Position numbers and translations under genes: made by a program. A stretch of DNA of 64,000 bases from Candidatus Saccharibacteria bacterium UBA5148 (lineage in GTDB: Bacteria > Patescibacteriota > Saccharimonadia > Saccharimonadales > UBA4665): contig DHXU01000007.1 in NCBI GenBank assembly GCA_002413835.1, forward strand, positions 1-64,000, given 5' to 3'. Below the pieces are notes generated by a model. That model ran no database searches, was not told the DNA's origin, and was given only the letters and a program-made list of their open reading frames with translations. Below are positions 9,520 through 17,715 of the stretch, piece after piece (positions within the stretch are counted from its first letter, which is position 1; each line of letters opens with the position of its first letter).

Positions 9520-10911
9520 ATGCTTGATTTGAATAAGTTGAAGAGAATAGGCCTGGACGCCGCCGGCAAGGCTGCCGAAAAAGCTTCCCAGACAGTCAAA
9601 ATGGGCGCCCAGAAGGCTAACTTGTCAGTTAAAAACCGCCGGGCCGCCAAATCTGCGCCGGAAGAACAATACATCGTAGCGCTCGACATCGGTACGGAGT
9701 TCGTCAAGGCGCTGATAGGCAAGGTCCGCCAGGACACCAAACAGATTGATATCATCGGTGTTGGCCGCCAGCATCAGGCACTGTCCGATATGCAGGCCGG
9801 CGCGGTGTCTGACATCGCTGGTGTTGTCCGTAACTGCGATGAAGCCCTGGGCAAAGCCGAGCAACAGGCCGGCGTCAGTGTCCGGACCGCCGTCATCGGT
9901 ATCGCCGGTGAGCTCGTCAAGGGTACCACGACGACGGTACGAATTTCCCGCAAGCAGGCCACCAAGCCGCTTGATATTACCGAAATGGAACGAATTATCC
10001 ATCTGGTGCAGGAGCGTGCCGAAAACAAAGCCCGGACGCAGATGGCCTGGGAAATCTCCGGAGGTGGCAAAGATGTCGAAGTCCGGCTGGTGAACAGTGC
10101 CTTGGTCAGTATTGAGATCGACGGCTATCCGGTGACCAACCCTATCGGCTTCCAGGGCCGCGACGTCGTTGTACAGTTGTATACAGCTTTCGCCCCGATG
10201 ATCCACATCGGTGCACTGGAACGCGTCGCCGCTGAGCTGGACATCGACCTATTGGCAGTTGCCGCCGAACCATTCGCTGTCGCCCGGTCGGTCATCGGCG
10301 ACGAGACGAATACTGCCTTTAGCGCTGTTCTGATGGATGTCGGTGGTGGTACGACTGACATTGCCGTTATCAACGAAGGTGGCGTCCAGGGGACCAAGAT
10401 GTTCGGCATTGGCGGCCGGGCCTATACGCGGGCTATCGAGCGCGACCTCGGCGTTGACTTTGACATTGCTGAAAAACTGAAGCTTGGCATGGCATCAGAA
10501 GACATCAAAAGCAGTGTGCCGGCTGCCAAGGTCAAGGCCGTCGAAGCTTCACTCCAGAAAACACTCAGCGTCTGGACTAGCGGCGTTGAACTGGCACTGG
10601 CTGAATTCCCGCAGCTCGACCATTTGCCGCACCGCTTGCTGCTCTGCGGCGGCGGATCCAGCCTCGATATGCTGATGGACGCCTTGCAGCAGTCTGATTG
10701 GTACCACGACCTGCCATTCACCCGCAAACCGACCGTCCAGCACATCAGCCCGAGCCAGGTTGTTGGTATTACTGATAAGACCGGTAACGTTGCTGATCAT
10801 ACCTACATCACGGCCATGGGGTTACTGCGCGTCGGCCTCGACACGCTCAACTACGCTGGCAGCTCCGGTAACTCCGTCAAAGAGAAGATTGACCGTATAC
10901 TTCAGACTTAG
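9520..10911 (+). CDS. FtsA/PilM-family actin-like ATPase
   Basis: 463 aa. An N-terminal extension of ~45 residues rich in Lys, Ala and Gln, probably amphipathic, precedes the actin fold. The phosphate-1 motif is ALDIGTEFVK (about 52-61) and the phosphate-2 motif is DVGGGTTDIA (about 274-283). A 1C/SHS2-type insertion (VRTAVIGIAGELVKG) and an adenosine loop (LLCGGGSSL) are also present. The family includes FtsA, which tethers FtsZ to the membrane, and PilM, which organises pilus assembly. No FtsZ, PilN or PilO homologue is recognisable beside it, and the usual FtsA C-terminal amphipathic helix is not obvious. The neighbours are membrane proteins with large external parts, so a role in building a surface structure is as likely as cell division. 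Confidence 0.75.
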   Translation: MLDLNKLKRIGLDAAGKAAEKASQTVKMGAQKANLSVKNRRAAKSAPEEQYIVALDIGTEFVKALIGKVRQDTKQIDIIGVGRQHQALSDMQAGAVSDIAGVVRNCDEALGKAEQQAGVSVRTAVIGIAGELVKGTTTTVRISRKQATKPLDITEMERIIHLVQERAENKARTQMAWEISGGGKDVEVRLVNSALVSIEIDGYPVTNPIGFQGRDVVVQLYTAFAPMIHIGALERVAAELDIDLLAVAAEPFAVARSVIGDETNTAFSAVLMDVGGGTTDIAVINEGGVQGTKMFGIGGRAYTRAIERDLGVDFDIAEKLKLGMASEDIKSSVPAAKVKAVEASLQKTLSVWTSGVELALAEFPQLDHLPHRLLLCGGGSSLDMLMDALQQSDWYHDLPFTRKPTVQHISPSQVVGITDKTGNVADHTYITAMGLLRVGLDTLNYAGSSGNSVKEKIDRILQT

Positions 10912-10985
10912 AGACAAACCTAGAGACATACATAAGACAGACAAAAAAGACACTTAAGCTAAAAATATGAGAAACTAGTACTATC

Positions 10986-12779
10986 ATGGCCACTTCAACA
11001 AATCCCAGCGAAATCAAAAAAGACACCATCTACATCGACGTTGACGATGAGATAACAACGATCATCGAAAAAATGCAGAATTCATCGCAGCGCATTGTCG
11101 CCCTGGTGCTGCCGAAGCGAGCCAGCGTATTACAGAGTGTCGTCAACATGAAACTGCTGAAGCGCACTGCCGAGAATGCCAAGAAGCATGTCGTGCTTAT
11201 TACTTCCGAGTCTGGTCTGTTGCCACTGGCTGGTTCCGTCGGCCTGCTGGTTGCCAGCTCATTGCAGTCCAAACCGGCGATACCAGTTGCTCCCGATACG
11301 ATTGACCGTGAACACGTTATAGACGAAGACAGCGGCGAAGAATTTGATGATTTTAATGCTGATACCGCCGCCGAACAGCCTATCGGCAAGCTGGCAGACA
11401 TGGGCGGCACGGCCGCAGCGGTCGCCGCTGGCGGAGCTTACGACGACACGGAAACGATCCAGCTCGATAATGAGGATGACTTTGGAGCCGCTACGGATGC
11501 TGCTCCTCTAGCTGGCGGCGCTGCTATTGCCAAAAAGGCCAAGGATAAGAAGCTGAAAGTCCCGAACTTCAATAAATTCCGGATTGTATTGATTGTCGCC
11601 GTACTGGCCGTCGTCCTGCTGATCGGTGGCTTTGTCTATGCCAATGCCGTGCTTCCCAAGGCGCTGGTAACGCTGAAGACTAACAGCAGCGATATCCCGA
11701 CCAAGGCCAACCTGACGCTCGACCCGGCAGCAACTGCGCTTGATACCGAAACCAATACACTTCCAGCCAAGATAGTCAGCAAACAGCAGACCGGCTCACA
11801 ACAGGTCAGCACCAGCGGCCAGAAAAATAACGGTACCAAAGCTACTGGGACGGTCACTATCACGAATTGTGGCCCGAGCGACGTTACCTTGTCTGCCGGT
11901 CGCGGTTTCAGTGCGAACAACAAAACCTTTATCAGCCAGAAGAGTGTCACCGTTCCGACCAGCGACTTTACATTCGGAGGCATGACCTGCAAGAAGAACG
12001 GCAAGGCTGACGTTGCAGTTACCGCAGCAGTCGGAGGAGCAGACTATAATATTGATGCATCCGCGTACACTATTGCCAAGGACTCCAGTGGAGCAGACAC
12101 CTCCTACTTGAGTGCTCAAGGGTCGGCGATGACCGGTGGTACAGACAATATCGTCAAAGTCGTAGCCCAGGCTGACATCGACAGCGCCAGAGCCAAAATC
12201 ACCGCAGCCGACAATAACAGCATCAAAGATGAGCTGGTCAATAAGCTGGCCGCCATCAGTTACACGGCCATCAGCGCCAGCCTGCATGTCGGCGACCCGG
12301 TCGTTACGCCAAGCGCAGCCATCGGCGATCAGGCTGATACCGTCACCGTTACCCAGGTAGTCACCTACACGATGTACGGAGCAAAACCCGATGATATTAA
12401 GACCATCATCACCACCAATGTAAAGAAGCAGATTGATCCGACGAAGCAGCAGATACTGAAGGACGGGGCGAGCAGCGCCAAGTTCGATGTCGCAACGTCT
12501 GCAGCCAGCGGTCCGCTGCAGGTCGGCATGTCGGCTACATCGCTAGCTGGTCCCGATATCCAGGTCGACAAGCTTGCCACCCAACTGGCTGGCAAGAAGA
12601 CCGGTGCCGTCGACCAGCTCGTCAAAGCAATCCCCGGCGTCACTGACGTCAGCGTCAAATACAGCCCGTTCTGGGTCTCATCCGTCCCCAAAAAGGCCAA
12701 TAAAGTACAAATAGTAATAGAGAAGTCCGGCACAACAGCTGCTCCAGCCACTCAATCAACCAATGGCAGCAAACCCTAA
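10986..12779 (+). CDS. Membrane protein with cytoplasmic regulatory-like domain and baseplate-J-like exterior
   Basis: 597 aa. Residues 1-105 form a cytoplasmic alpha/beta domain beginning DTIYIDVDDEITTIIEKM, followed by an acidic linker. One transmembrane helix lies near 200-220 (IVLIVAVLAVVLLIGGFVYA). The outer ~375 residues contain beta-rich segments (TVTITNC, GRGFSANNKTF, then a C39-free repeat region ending WVSSVPKKANKVQIVIEKSG). Proteins of this layout are widespread in Saccharibacteria and related CPR, where they are often called baseplate J-like; I rely on memory of that family and cannot verify it here. The 3' end overlaps ruvX by 17 bp. Possibly a partner of the upstream actin-like ATPase. 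Confidence 0.55.
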   Translation: MATSTNPSEIKKDTIYIDVDDEITTIIEKMQNSSQRIVALVLPKRASVLQSVVNMKLLKRTAENAKKHVVLITSESGLLPLAGSVGLLVASSLQSKPAIPVAPDTIDREHVIDEDSGEEFDDFNADTAAEQPIGKLADMGGTAAAVAAGGAYDDTETIQLDNEDDFGAATDAAPLAGGAAIAKKAKDKKLKVPNFNKFRIVLIVAVLAVVLLIGGFVYANAVLPKALVTLKTNSSDIPTKANLTLDPAATALDTETNTLPAKIVSKQQTGSQQVSTSGQKNNGTKATGTVTITNCGPSDVTLSAGRGFSANNKTFISQKSVTVPTSDFTFGGMTCKKNGKADVAVTAAVGGADYNIDASAYTIAKDSSGADTSYLSAQGSAMTGGTDNIVKVVAQADIDSARAKITAADNNSIKDELVNKLAAISYTAISASLHVGDPVVTPSAAIGDQADTVTVTQVVTYTMYGAKPDDIKTIITTNVKKQIDPTKQQILKDGASSAKFDVATSAASGPLQVGMSATSLAGPDIQVDKLATQLAGKKTGAVDQLVKAIPGVTDVSVKYSPFWVSSVPKKANKVQIVIEKSGTTAAPATQSTNGSKP

Positions 12780-13215
12780 TACCTCGAACCAGATCGGCCT
12801 GGCGCTCGACGTCGGCGAGCGCCGCATCGGTGTCGCCAGCGCCCATCTCAGTGTCAGCTTCGCCGGGCCGCTGATGACTCTTGATCGTCCCGAAAGCTTT
12901 CTGGCTGATATCCTGGCTCTCTGTAAAAAAGATGACGTCGCCTGGCTGGTTATCGGCCTGCCCCGTGGTATGCAGGGCCAGGATACGGCACAGACAACCC
13001 GGGCTCAGTCGTTCGGCGCCGAGCTTACGGCCTATCTTTCAGCTCATGGTTTGCAGATTCCGGTATACTGGATTGATGAAGCCCTGACATCGGCCAAAGC
13101 CGAGGCTGAGCTTCAAAGCCGCATGAAACGTGGCCAAACTTACGCCAAGGGCGATGTTGATGCCTTGGCAGCCACCTATATACTTGACGATTTCTTAAAG
13201 GAGCATCAGGAGTAA
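12763..13215 (+). CDS. ruvX: Putative Holliday junction resolvase RuvX (YqgF)
   Basis: 150 aa, the normal size for the family. The RNase H-like motifs are visible: LALDVGERRIGVA (first catalytic Asp), the GLPRGMQG loop, IDEALTS (in place of the usual WDERLTT/S), and the C-terminal DVDALAATYILDDFL. RuvX/YqgF acts in Holliday junction resolution and in 16S rRNA 5'-end maturation. The start lies 17 bp inside the preceding gene, and mltG begins four bases after the stop, so it is embedded in an operon. Confidence 0.9.
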   Translation: MAANPNTSNQIGLALDVGERRIGVASAHLSVSFAGPLMTLDRPESFLADILALCKKDDVAWLVIGLPRGMQGQDTAQTTRAQSFGAELTAYLSAHGLQIPVYWIDEALTSAKAEAELQSRMKRGQTYAKGDVDALAATYILDDFLKEHQE

Positions 13216-13219
13216 CCAT

Positions 13220-14275
13220 ATGGCCGAGTATTCGATTTATTCCCGTGTCCGCCACTGGCCGAAACGTCTGCTGTACACAACACTGGCGCTTATAGTATTA
13301 CTGGTTGCCGGTGTTATCGTTGTTCGGCACATCTACGATGCTAATCTGCAACCGGTCAGCAGCTCCAAGCAGCAGACAGTCATCACCGTGCAGCCCGATG
13401 AGTCGGTTACGGAGATTGCCAGCCAGCTCAAGCAGCAGGGGCTGATCCGCCAGGTCTGGGCGTTCGAACGCTATGTCCGCAACAATTCACTTGGCGCTGA
13501 ACTGCAGGCTGGAACATACAAATTCAGTCCGTCGCAGAGTGCCCGCGAGATTGCGGTTCAGATATCCGATGGCAAGGTCGCTGTCGACCTGGTGACTATC
13601 TTGCCAGGCCAGCGGCTGACGCAGATTCGTGAGTCGCTTATCGACAAGGCAAAGTTTGAAACTGCTGCCGTCGATGCAGCACTGCAGCCATCGCTGTACG
13701 CTACCAATCCGGCCCTGGCCGATAAGCCGGCCGAGGCTTCACTTGAAGGCTTTTTGTATCCCGACTCGTTCCAGAAGAGCGCCTCGACAGACCCGAAGCT
13801 GATCGTCGAACAATCACTCGATGAGATGGCGGGCATGCTGACCCCTGATCTGCGGGCAGCCTATGCCAAGCAGGGCCTGAGCGTTTACCAGGCTGTCACG
13901 CTGGCGTCTATCATCGAGCAGGAAGTCTCAAAGTCCAGTGACCGCGCCCAGGCCGCCCAGGTGTTCCTGAAACGCCGTTCGATTGACATGCCGCTTGGAT
14001 CTGACGTCACAGCCTTCTATGGTGCGCTGGCCGCCGGCCTCAAGCCGTCGCTGACCTACGATTCCCCCTACAATACCTTGATCCACAAGGGCTTGCCGCC
14101 GGGGCCTATCAGTAATGTCTCGGATAGCTCGCTGAATGCCATTGCCCATCCGGCATCGACCGATTGGCTGTATTTCGTCGCCGGCGATGACGGTAATACT
14201 TATTTCTCGAAAACAGTCGAAGAGCACGACCAGCTGACGAAACAGTACTGTCATAAACTGTGTAATCTCAACTAA
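13220..14275 (+). CDS. mltG: Endolytic murein transglycosylase MltG (YceG-like)
   Basis: 351 aa. The N-terminal membrane helix spans about 16-36 (LYTTLALIVLLVAGVIVVRH). It is followed by a LysM-like region and the YceG catalytic domain with LEGFLYPDSF, ASIIEQEV (the Glu after SII is the expected catalytic residue) and YNTLIHKGLPPGPISN. MltG cleaves nascent glycan strands at the inner face of the wall and helps set their length. CAGGAG lies eight bases upstream of the ATG. It follows ruvX by four bases. An imperfect hairpin follows at about 14275-14310 without a T-run. Confidence 0.93.
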   Translation: MAEYSIYSRVRHWPKRLLYTTLALIVLLVAGVIVVRHIYDANLQPVSSSKQQTVITVQPDESVTEIASQLKQQGLIRQVWAFERYVRNNSLGAELQAGTYKFSPSQSAREIAVQISDGKVAVDLVTILPGQRLTQIRESLIDKAKFETAAVDAALQPSLYATNPALADKPAEASLEGFLYPDSFQKSASTDPKLIVEQSLDEMAGMLTPDLRAAYAKQGLSVYQAVTLASIIEQEVSKSSDRAQAAQVFLKRRSIDMPLGSDVTAFYGALAAGLKPSLTYDSPYNTLIHKGLPPGPISNVSDSSLNAIAHPASTDWLYFVAGDDGNTYFSKTVEEHDQLTKQYCHKLCNLN

Positions 14276-14335
14276 GCCCTCTACTTTTGGTGACGACCTG
14301 TAGGGCGCTCAAATATCTAACCATAAGGCGTATAG

Positions 14336-14364
14336 TTGAGTTCTAGCTGATATTTGCTATAATA
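14336..14364 (+). promoter_or_regulatory. Sigma70-type promoter upstream of the LysM-CHAP gene
   Basis: TTGAGT (14336-14341), a 17-bp spacer and TGC-TATAAT (14359-14364). Transcription would begin near 14371, leaving an unusually long leader of about 157 nt before the ATG at 14528. Confidence 0.65.
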
Positions 14365-14370
14365 CCGTTG

Positions 14371-14527
14371 TAGTTGAGATTATGTCACCAGATATAACAC
14401 TTCTCAGCTATGTTTTCATCCGTACATAGTTTACCTTAATACAGCAATAATGAGTCATAGTTTAGCAATGGTGGTCAGTTATTCGACGACCTGCGCCCAC
14501 TAGGAGATATTTATTAGCAATTTACAT
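14371..14527 (+). other. Long structured 5' leader of the LysM-CHAP gene
   Basis: A ~157-nt untranslated leader with a CTATGT/ACATAG stem near 14410-14430 and a second possible stem (GGTGGTC with GACC/CCAC) near 14470-14500. AGGAG lies ~20 bases before the ATG, too far for a normal ribosome site unless RNA folding brings it close. No known riboswitch class was recognised. Confidence 0.35.
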
Positions 14528-15664
14528 ATGCCATCGGTTGCCTCACATTTACCGATAGAAGCCCTGCAATCCACAGGGGCTTATCGGCAGATCGACCGTA
14601 AACTGCACCGGAAATCACTTCGCCGGCGTGTTGTTCGCTATGGTCTGCTTGGATTCAACGCAGTTTTACTCCTGAGTGTGCTGACATTCATAGTAGTCGG
14701 CCAGCGTTCCAGCACTCCAAGCACCAGCCTGTTACATAATTCTGCCCTGGCGGCCAGCTCAAGCCGGTCAGTTGCAAATCCTCTCGACCAGATATCATCG
14801 GCCGATATTGCCTTCAATGTCGCCAGCATGAGTGCTTTGCCTGAAACTACCGCCGTTGCCAACCAGGCGGCGTCAGTCAACCTGGAGTTGATGACCAGTA
14901 CGCCGACCACCGCCAGTATTGTCTCCAAGCCGCAAGTGGTCGCGACAGCCCTGAAAAGCAATAAAGACATCAAGACCTACGTCGTAGCCGGCGGCGACAC
15001 TGTGGCGACAATCGCCGCCAAGTTCAACGTGACCTCTGACAGCATCAAGTGGTCCAATAACCTGCGCAGCGATGTGGTCGCGGCTGGACAGTCGCTGATG
15101 ATTCCGCCCGAAGGTGTCTCCGGCATCGTCTATACCGTCAAAGCCGGCGATACGCCGGATAGCTTAGCTAGCAAATACAAGGCCAGCAAAGACGAGATTA
15201 TCGCCTACAACGACGCCGAAATTACCGGGTTGAAGGTTGGTGAGCGCATTATCATCGCCAACGGTTCAATTGCAACGACCCCTGTCGCAGTAGCCTCTAG
15301 CTCAAGCTGGGGTGGGCTGGCATGGGGTGGGGCGGCCATCTATGGTTTCAACGGCTATGACTTTGGTAACTGTACCTGGTACGTCGCAACTCAGATTGCA
15401 GTGCCCGCTAACTGGGGTAATGCCGCCACCTGGGCCGCCGGTGCACGGGCCAGCGGCTGGCAGGTCAGTTCGACACCAACTGTCGGCGCTATTGCCCAGA
15501 CACCATATTCTGCGGGCGGCCTGGGCCATGTCGCAATCGTCGACGGAATCTCACCGGATGGCAGCCAGGTACTTATCCGTGATATGAACGGCATCGCTGG
15601 ATTCAACCATGTTGGCAAGGCCTGGCAGGCGACTTCACACTACGTCAATTATATTACGCATTAG
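14528..15664 (+). CDS. Secreted cell-wall hydrolase with two LysM domains and a CHAP domain
   Basis: 378 aa. An N-terminal basic stretch and membrane helix (about 37-57, YGLLGFNAVLLLSVLTFIVVG) anchor or export it. LysM domains, which bind peptidoglycan, lie near 148-190 (TYVVAGGDTVATIAAKF) and 200-243 (YTVKAGDTPDSLASKY). A CHAP amidase/endopeptidase domain fills 270-378 with the catalytic Cys282 (GNCTWYV) and His334 (LGHVAIV). It likely cuts stem peptides during growth or division, or in attack on a neighbouring cell. It has its own promoter and a long leader, so it is probably regulated separately from mltG. Confidence 0.88.
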   Translation: MPSVASHLPIEALQSTGAYRQIDRKLHRKSLRRRVVRYGLLGFNAVLLLSVLTFIVVGQRSSTPSTSLLHNSALAASSSRSVANPLDQISSADIAFNVASMSALPETTAVANQAASVNLELMTSTPTTASIVSKPQVVATALKSNKDIKTYVVAGGDTVATIAAKFNVTSDSIKWSNNLRSDVVAAGQSLMIPPEGVSGIVYTVKAGDTPDSLASKYKASKDEIIAYNDAEITGLKVGERIIIANGSIATTPVAVASSSSWGGLAWGGAAIYGFNGYDFGNCTWYVATQIAVPANWGNAATWAAGARASGWQVSSTPTVGAIAQTPYSAGGLGHVAIVDGISPDGSQVLIRDMNGIAGFNHVGKAWQATSHYVNYITH

Positions 15665-15685
15665 GCCACATAGCCGGTAGCACGG

Positions 15686-15691
15686 TATAAT
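15686..15691 (+). promoter_or_regulatory. -10 element of obgE
   Basis: GG-TATAAT ending nine bases before the ATG, predicting a leader of zero to three bases. Confidence 0.5.
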
Positions 15692-15700
15692 ATCTACCTG

Positions 15701-16981
15701 ATGAATTTTATTGATAAAACAAAAGTACTGATACATGCTGGTGACGGCGGCCCCGGCAAGCTGAGCTTTCGGCAGGAAAAATTCGTCGATAAAGGCGGCC
15801 CTGACGGCGGTGACGGCGGGCACGGCGGCAATGTCGTCTTGGTGGCCAGCCGCAATCAGAACACCCTGGCTGCTTTCCGCTACCAGCGTGAGCTGAAGGC
15901 TGAACCGGGCCAGTCCGGCGGAACTAACGATAAACACGGTAAAAATGGCAAGCATATGATTGTTGCTGTCCCAGTTGGCACGATTGTCATGACTGCCGAC
16001 GGCAGCGAAATACTCGCCGATCTGACAGTAGACGGTCAGGAAGCTGTCATAGCCAAGGGTGGCAAGGGCGGCTTCGGCAACGCTCACTTCGTCAGTTCCC
16101 GCCGCCAGACACCGCGCTTTGCCGAAAAAGGTGAGCCTGGCGTCGAACTGGAAGCCACGCTGGAACTGAAGATGATCGCCGACGTCGGTCTGGTCGGTAT
16201 GCCGAATGCCGGCAAATCGACACTGCTCAGTGTCATCAGTAATGCCCGGCCGGAAATCGCCGACTATCCCTTTACGACACTTCGCCCCAACCTGGGTGTC
16301 GTTGATGTCGACAAAGGCTTTAGTCTGTTATTCGCAGATATACCGGGCCTTATCGAAGGCGCTGCCGAAGGCAAGGGCCTGGGCCATGAATTCCTGCGCC
16401 ACATCGAGCGAACTGCTGTTATCCTGCACATGATTGATGCCTACCAGGAAAATATCCCCGAAATATACAAGACAATCCAGGATGAGCTGGCGGCCTACGA
16501 AATCGACCTCAGCACGAGGCCGCAGATCGTTGTGCTCAACAAGATCGACGGACTCGACACTGAAATCGTAGATGATCTGATCGGACAGCTGAAAGCCGTC
16601 GTGCCGGAAGGTGTCCCGGTCTATGCCATTTCCGCCGCCGCCGGCATCGGTCTCAAAGAATTACTGTACGCTGTCCGGGCCGTCGTTGTCGAGCGCCGCA
16701 AGGTGACAGAAGAGCGAGCTGCCGAAGAATCAGTGCCTGTCCTCCGTCTGCCAGCCTCCGAAAGTGTGCCCTGGAACGTCGTGCCGATTGATGGCGGCTT
16801 CCTGGTAACCGGACCGAAAATAGAACAGTTCGCCGCCCGGACTGACTTTGATAACGAAGAAGGTGTCCAGCGGCTGCGAGACATTATGAAGAAGATGGGC
16901 ATCATGCACGCTTTGCTACGCCAAGGCATTGAACCAGGCCAGACAATCCAGTTCAACAAAGTCGGCTCGATCGAGTACTAA
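15701..16981 (+). CDS. obgE: GTPase ObgE/CgtA
   Basis: 426 aa. The glycine-rich Obg fold spans 1-158 (repeated GGPDGGDGGHGG-type stretches). The G domain has G1 GMPNAGKST (about 166-174), G3 DIPGLIEGA (about 214), G4 NKID (280-283) and a SAAAG G5. A C-terminal OCT/DUF1967 domain lies at about 340-426. Obg is an essential ribosome-associated GTPase acting in 50S maturation and stress signalling. No Shine-Dalgarno sequence precedes it. Confidence 0.97.
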   Translation: MNFIDKTKVLIHAGDGGPGKLSFRQEKFVDKGGPDGGDGGHGGNVVLVASRNQNTLAAFRYQRELKAEPGQSGGTNDKHGKNGKHMIVAVPVGTIVMTADGSEILADLTVDGQEAVIAKGGKGGFGNAHFVSSRRQTPRFAEKGEPGVELEATLELKMIADVGLVGMPNAGKSTLLSVISNARPEIADYPFTTLRPNLGVVDVDKGFSLLFADIPGLIEGAAEGKGLGHEFLRHIERTAVILHMIDAYQENIPEIYKTIQDELAAYEIDLSTRPQIVVLNKIDGLDTEIVDDLIGQLKAVVPEGVPVYAISAAAGIGLKELLYAVRAVVVERRKVTEERAAEESVPVLRLPASESVPWNVVPIDGGFLVTGPKIEQFAARTDFDNEEGVQRLRDIMKKMGIMHALLRQGIEPGQTIQFNKVGSIEY

Positions 16982-17071
16982 GTCGGGCTGGAACAGCATC
17001 TATCGCCAGGACGAATCACGGGTTAGTACTTTGATAATCATATGATTATAATGTATTGTAATAGTATTATT

Positions 17072-17680
17072 ATGGCACAGTCTGAGTACGAGTATCATCC
17101 GCTTCAGAAGCTACCAGGGCGCTATCGACCTACCATATTGGTGCGGCCAGGCGACGAACACATCGAGGAATCGTTTATAGCGCCAGATGAGCATACGCAG
17201 ATACGTGGACAGGCTTTAGCCATTCTCCAAACCGTAGGACGCGATACAAAATTTCGGAACTGGAACGCTACTGTTGCGCCCGCCGGGCGAGAGGATTGGA
17301 CGACGCAGCTCATGACACCAGACAGCTGGAATAGATTAGCCTGGTCCACACTCCAAATTGCCTACAGTCTGAGTAAAGATTCACTACGGCTGCGACGGGA
17401 GGAAGTTACGAGCAACCAGCCTGGCTACAGAATTGATAATTTCGAACTGGAATTGGATGGTCTGCTGGCGCGTGAAACAGATGTGTCTATTCAGGCGAAC
17501 AAATCGGCCGGGGACATCTCGTTCGACCTTCATCGCCCAGTTGCAGCTGCGACGCTCAACGACTGGCAGACCTACATGCAGGAAAAGGTAGCAGATGATA
17601 TGCTGCCTACCAGCGAACTCGGTGGTTTCGGCGGCCTGGGTCGGATACGATCCTGGTTCCGCAGTCTTGATACAAGATGA
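17072..17680 (+). CDS. Protein of unknown function
   Basis: 202 aa from the ATG at 17072 (MAQSEYEYHPLQ). An in-frame ATG at 17042 was not chosen because a TATAAT at 17047-17052 lies downstream of it and probably drives the gene. The protein is soluble with no signal peptide or membrane helix. A Gly-rich patch (GGFGGLGR) lies near the C-terminus. No domain is recognised. It ends 35 bp before the exonuclease I gene. Confidence 0.5.
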   Translation: MAQSEYEYHPLQKLPGRYRPTILVRPGDEHIEESFIAPDEHTQIRGQALAILQTVGRDTKFRNWNATVAPAGREDWTTQLMTPDSWNRLAWSTLQIAYSLSKDSLRLRREEVTSNQPGYRIDNFELELDGLLARETDVSIQANKSAGDISFDLHRPVAAATLNDWQTYMQEKVADDMLPTSELGGFGGLGRIRSWFRSLDTR

Positions 17681-17698
17681 TAGCTCAAACGTCCATGC

Positions 17699-17704
17699 TA
17701 CACT
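17699..17704 (+). promoter_or_regulatory. -10 element of the exonuclease I gene
   Basis: GC-TACACT ending 11 bases before the ATG at 17716. Confidence 0.4.
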
Positions 17705-17715
17705 GGTAGGTAACG

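Noticed and set aside
9520..10911. Firm naming as ftsA or pilM
   Set aside because: The fold is clear but neither the FtsA C-terminal helix nor pilus partner genes are seen, so no gene symbol is given.
14371..14527. c-di-AMP (ydaO) riboswitch upstream of the CHAP gene
   Set aside because: The conserved blocks of that riboswitch are not present; only short stems can be drawn.
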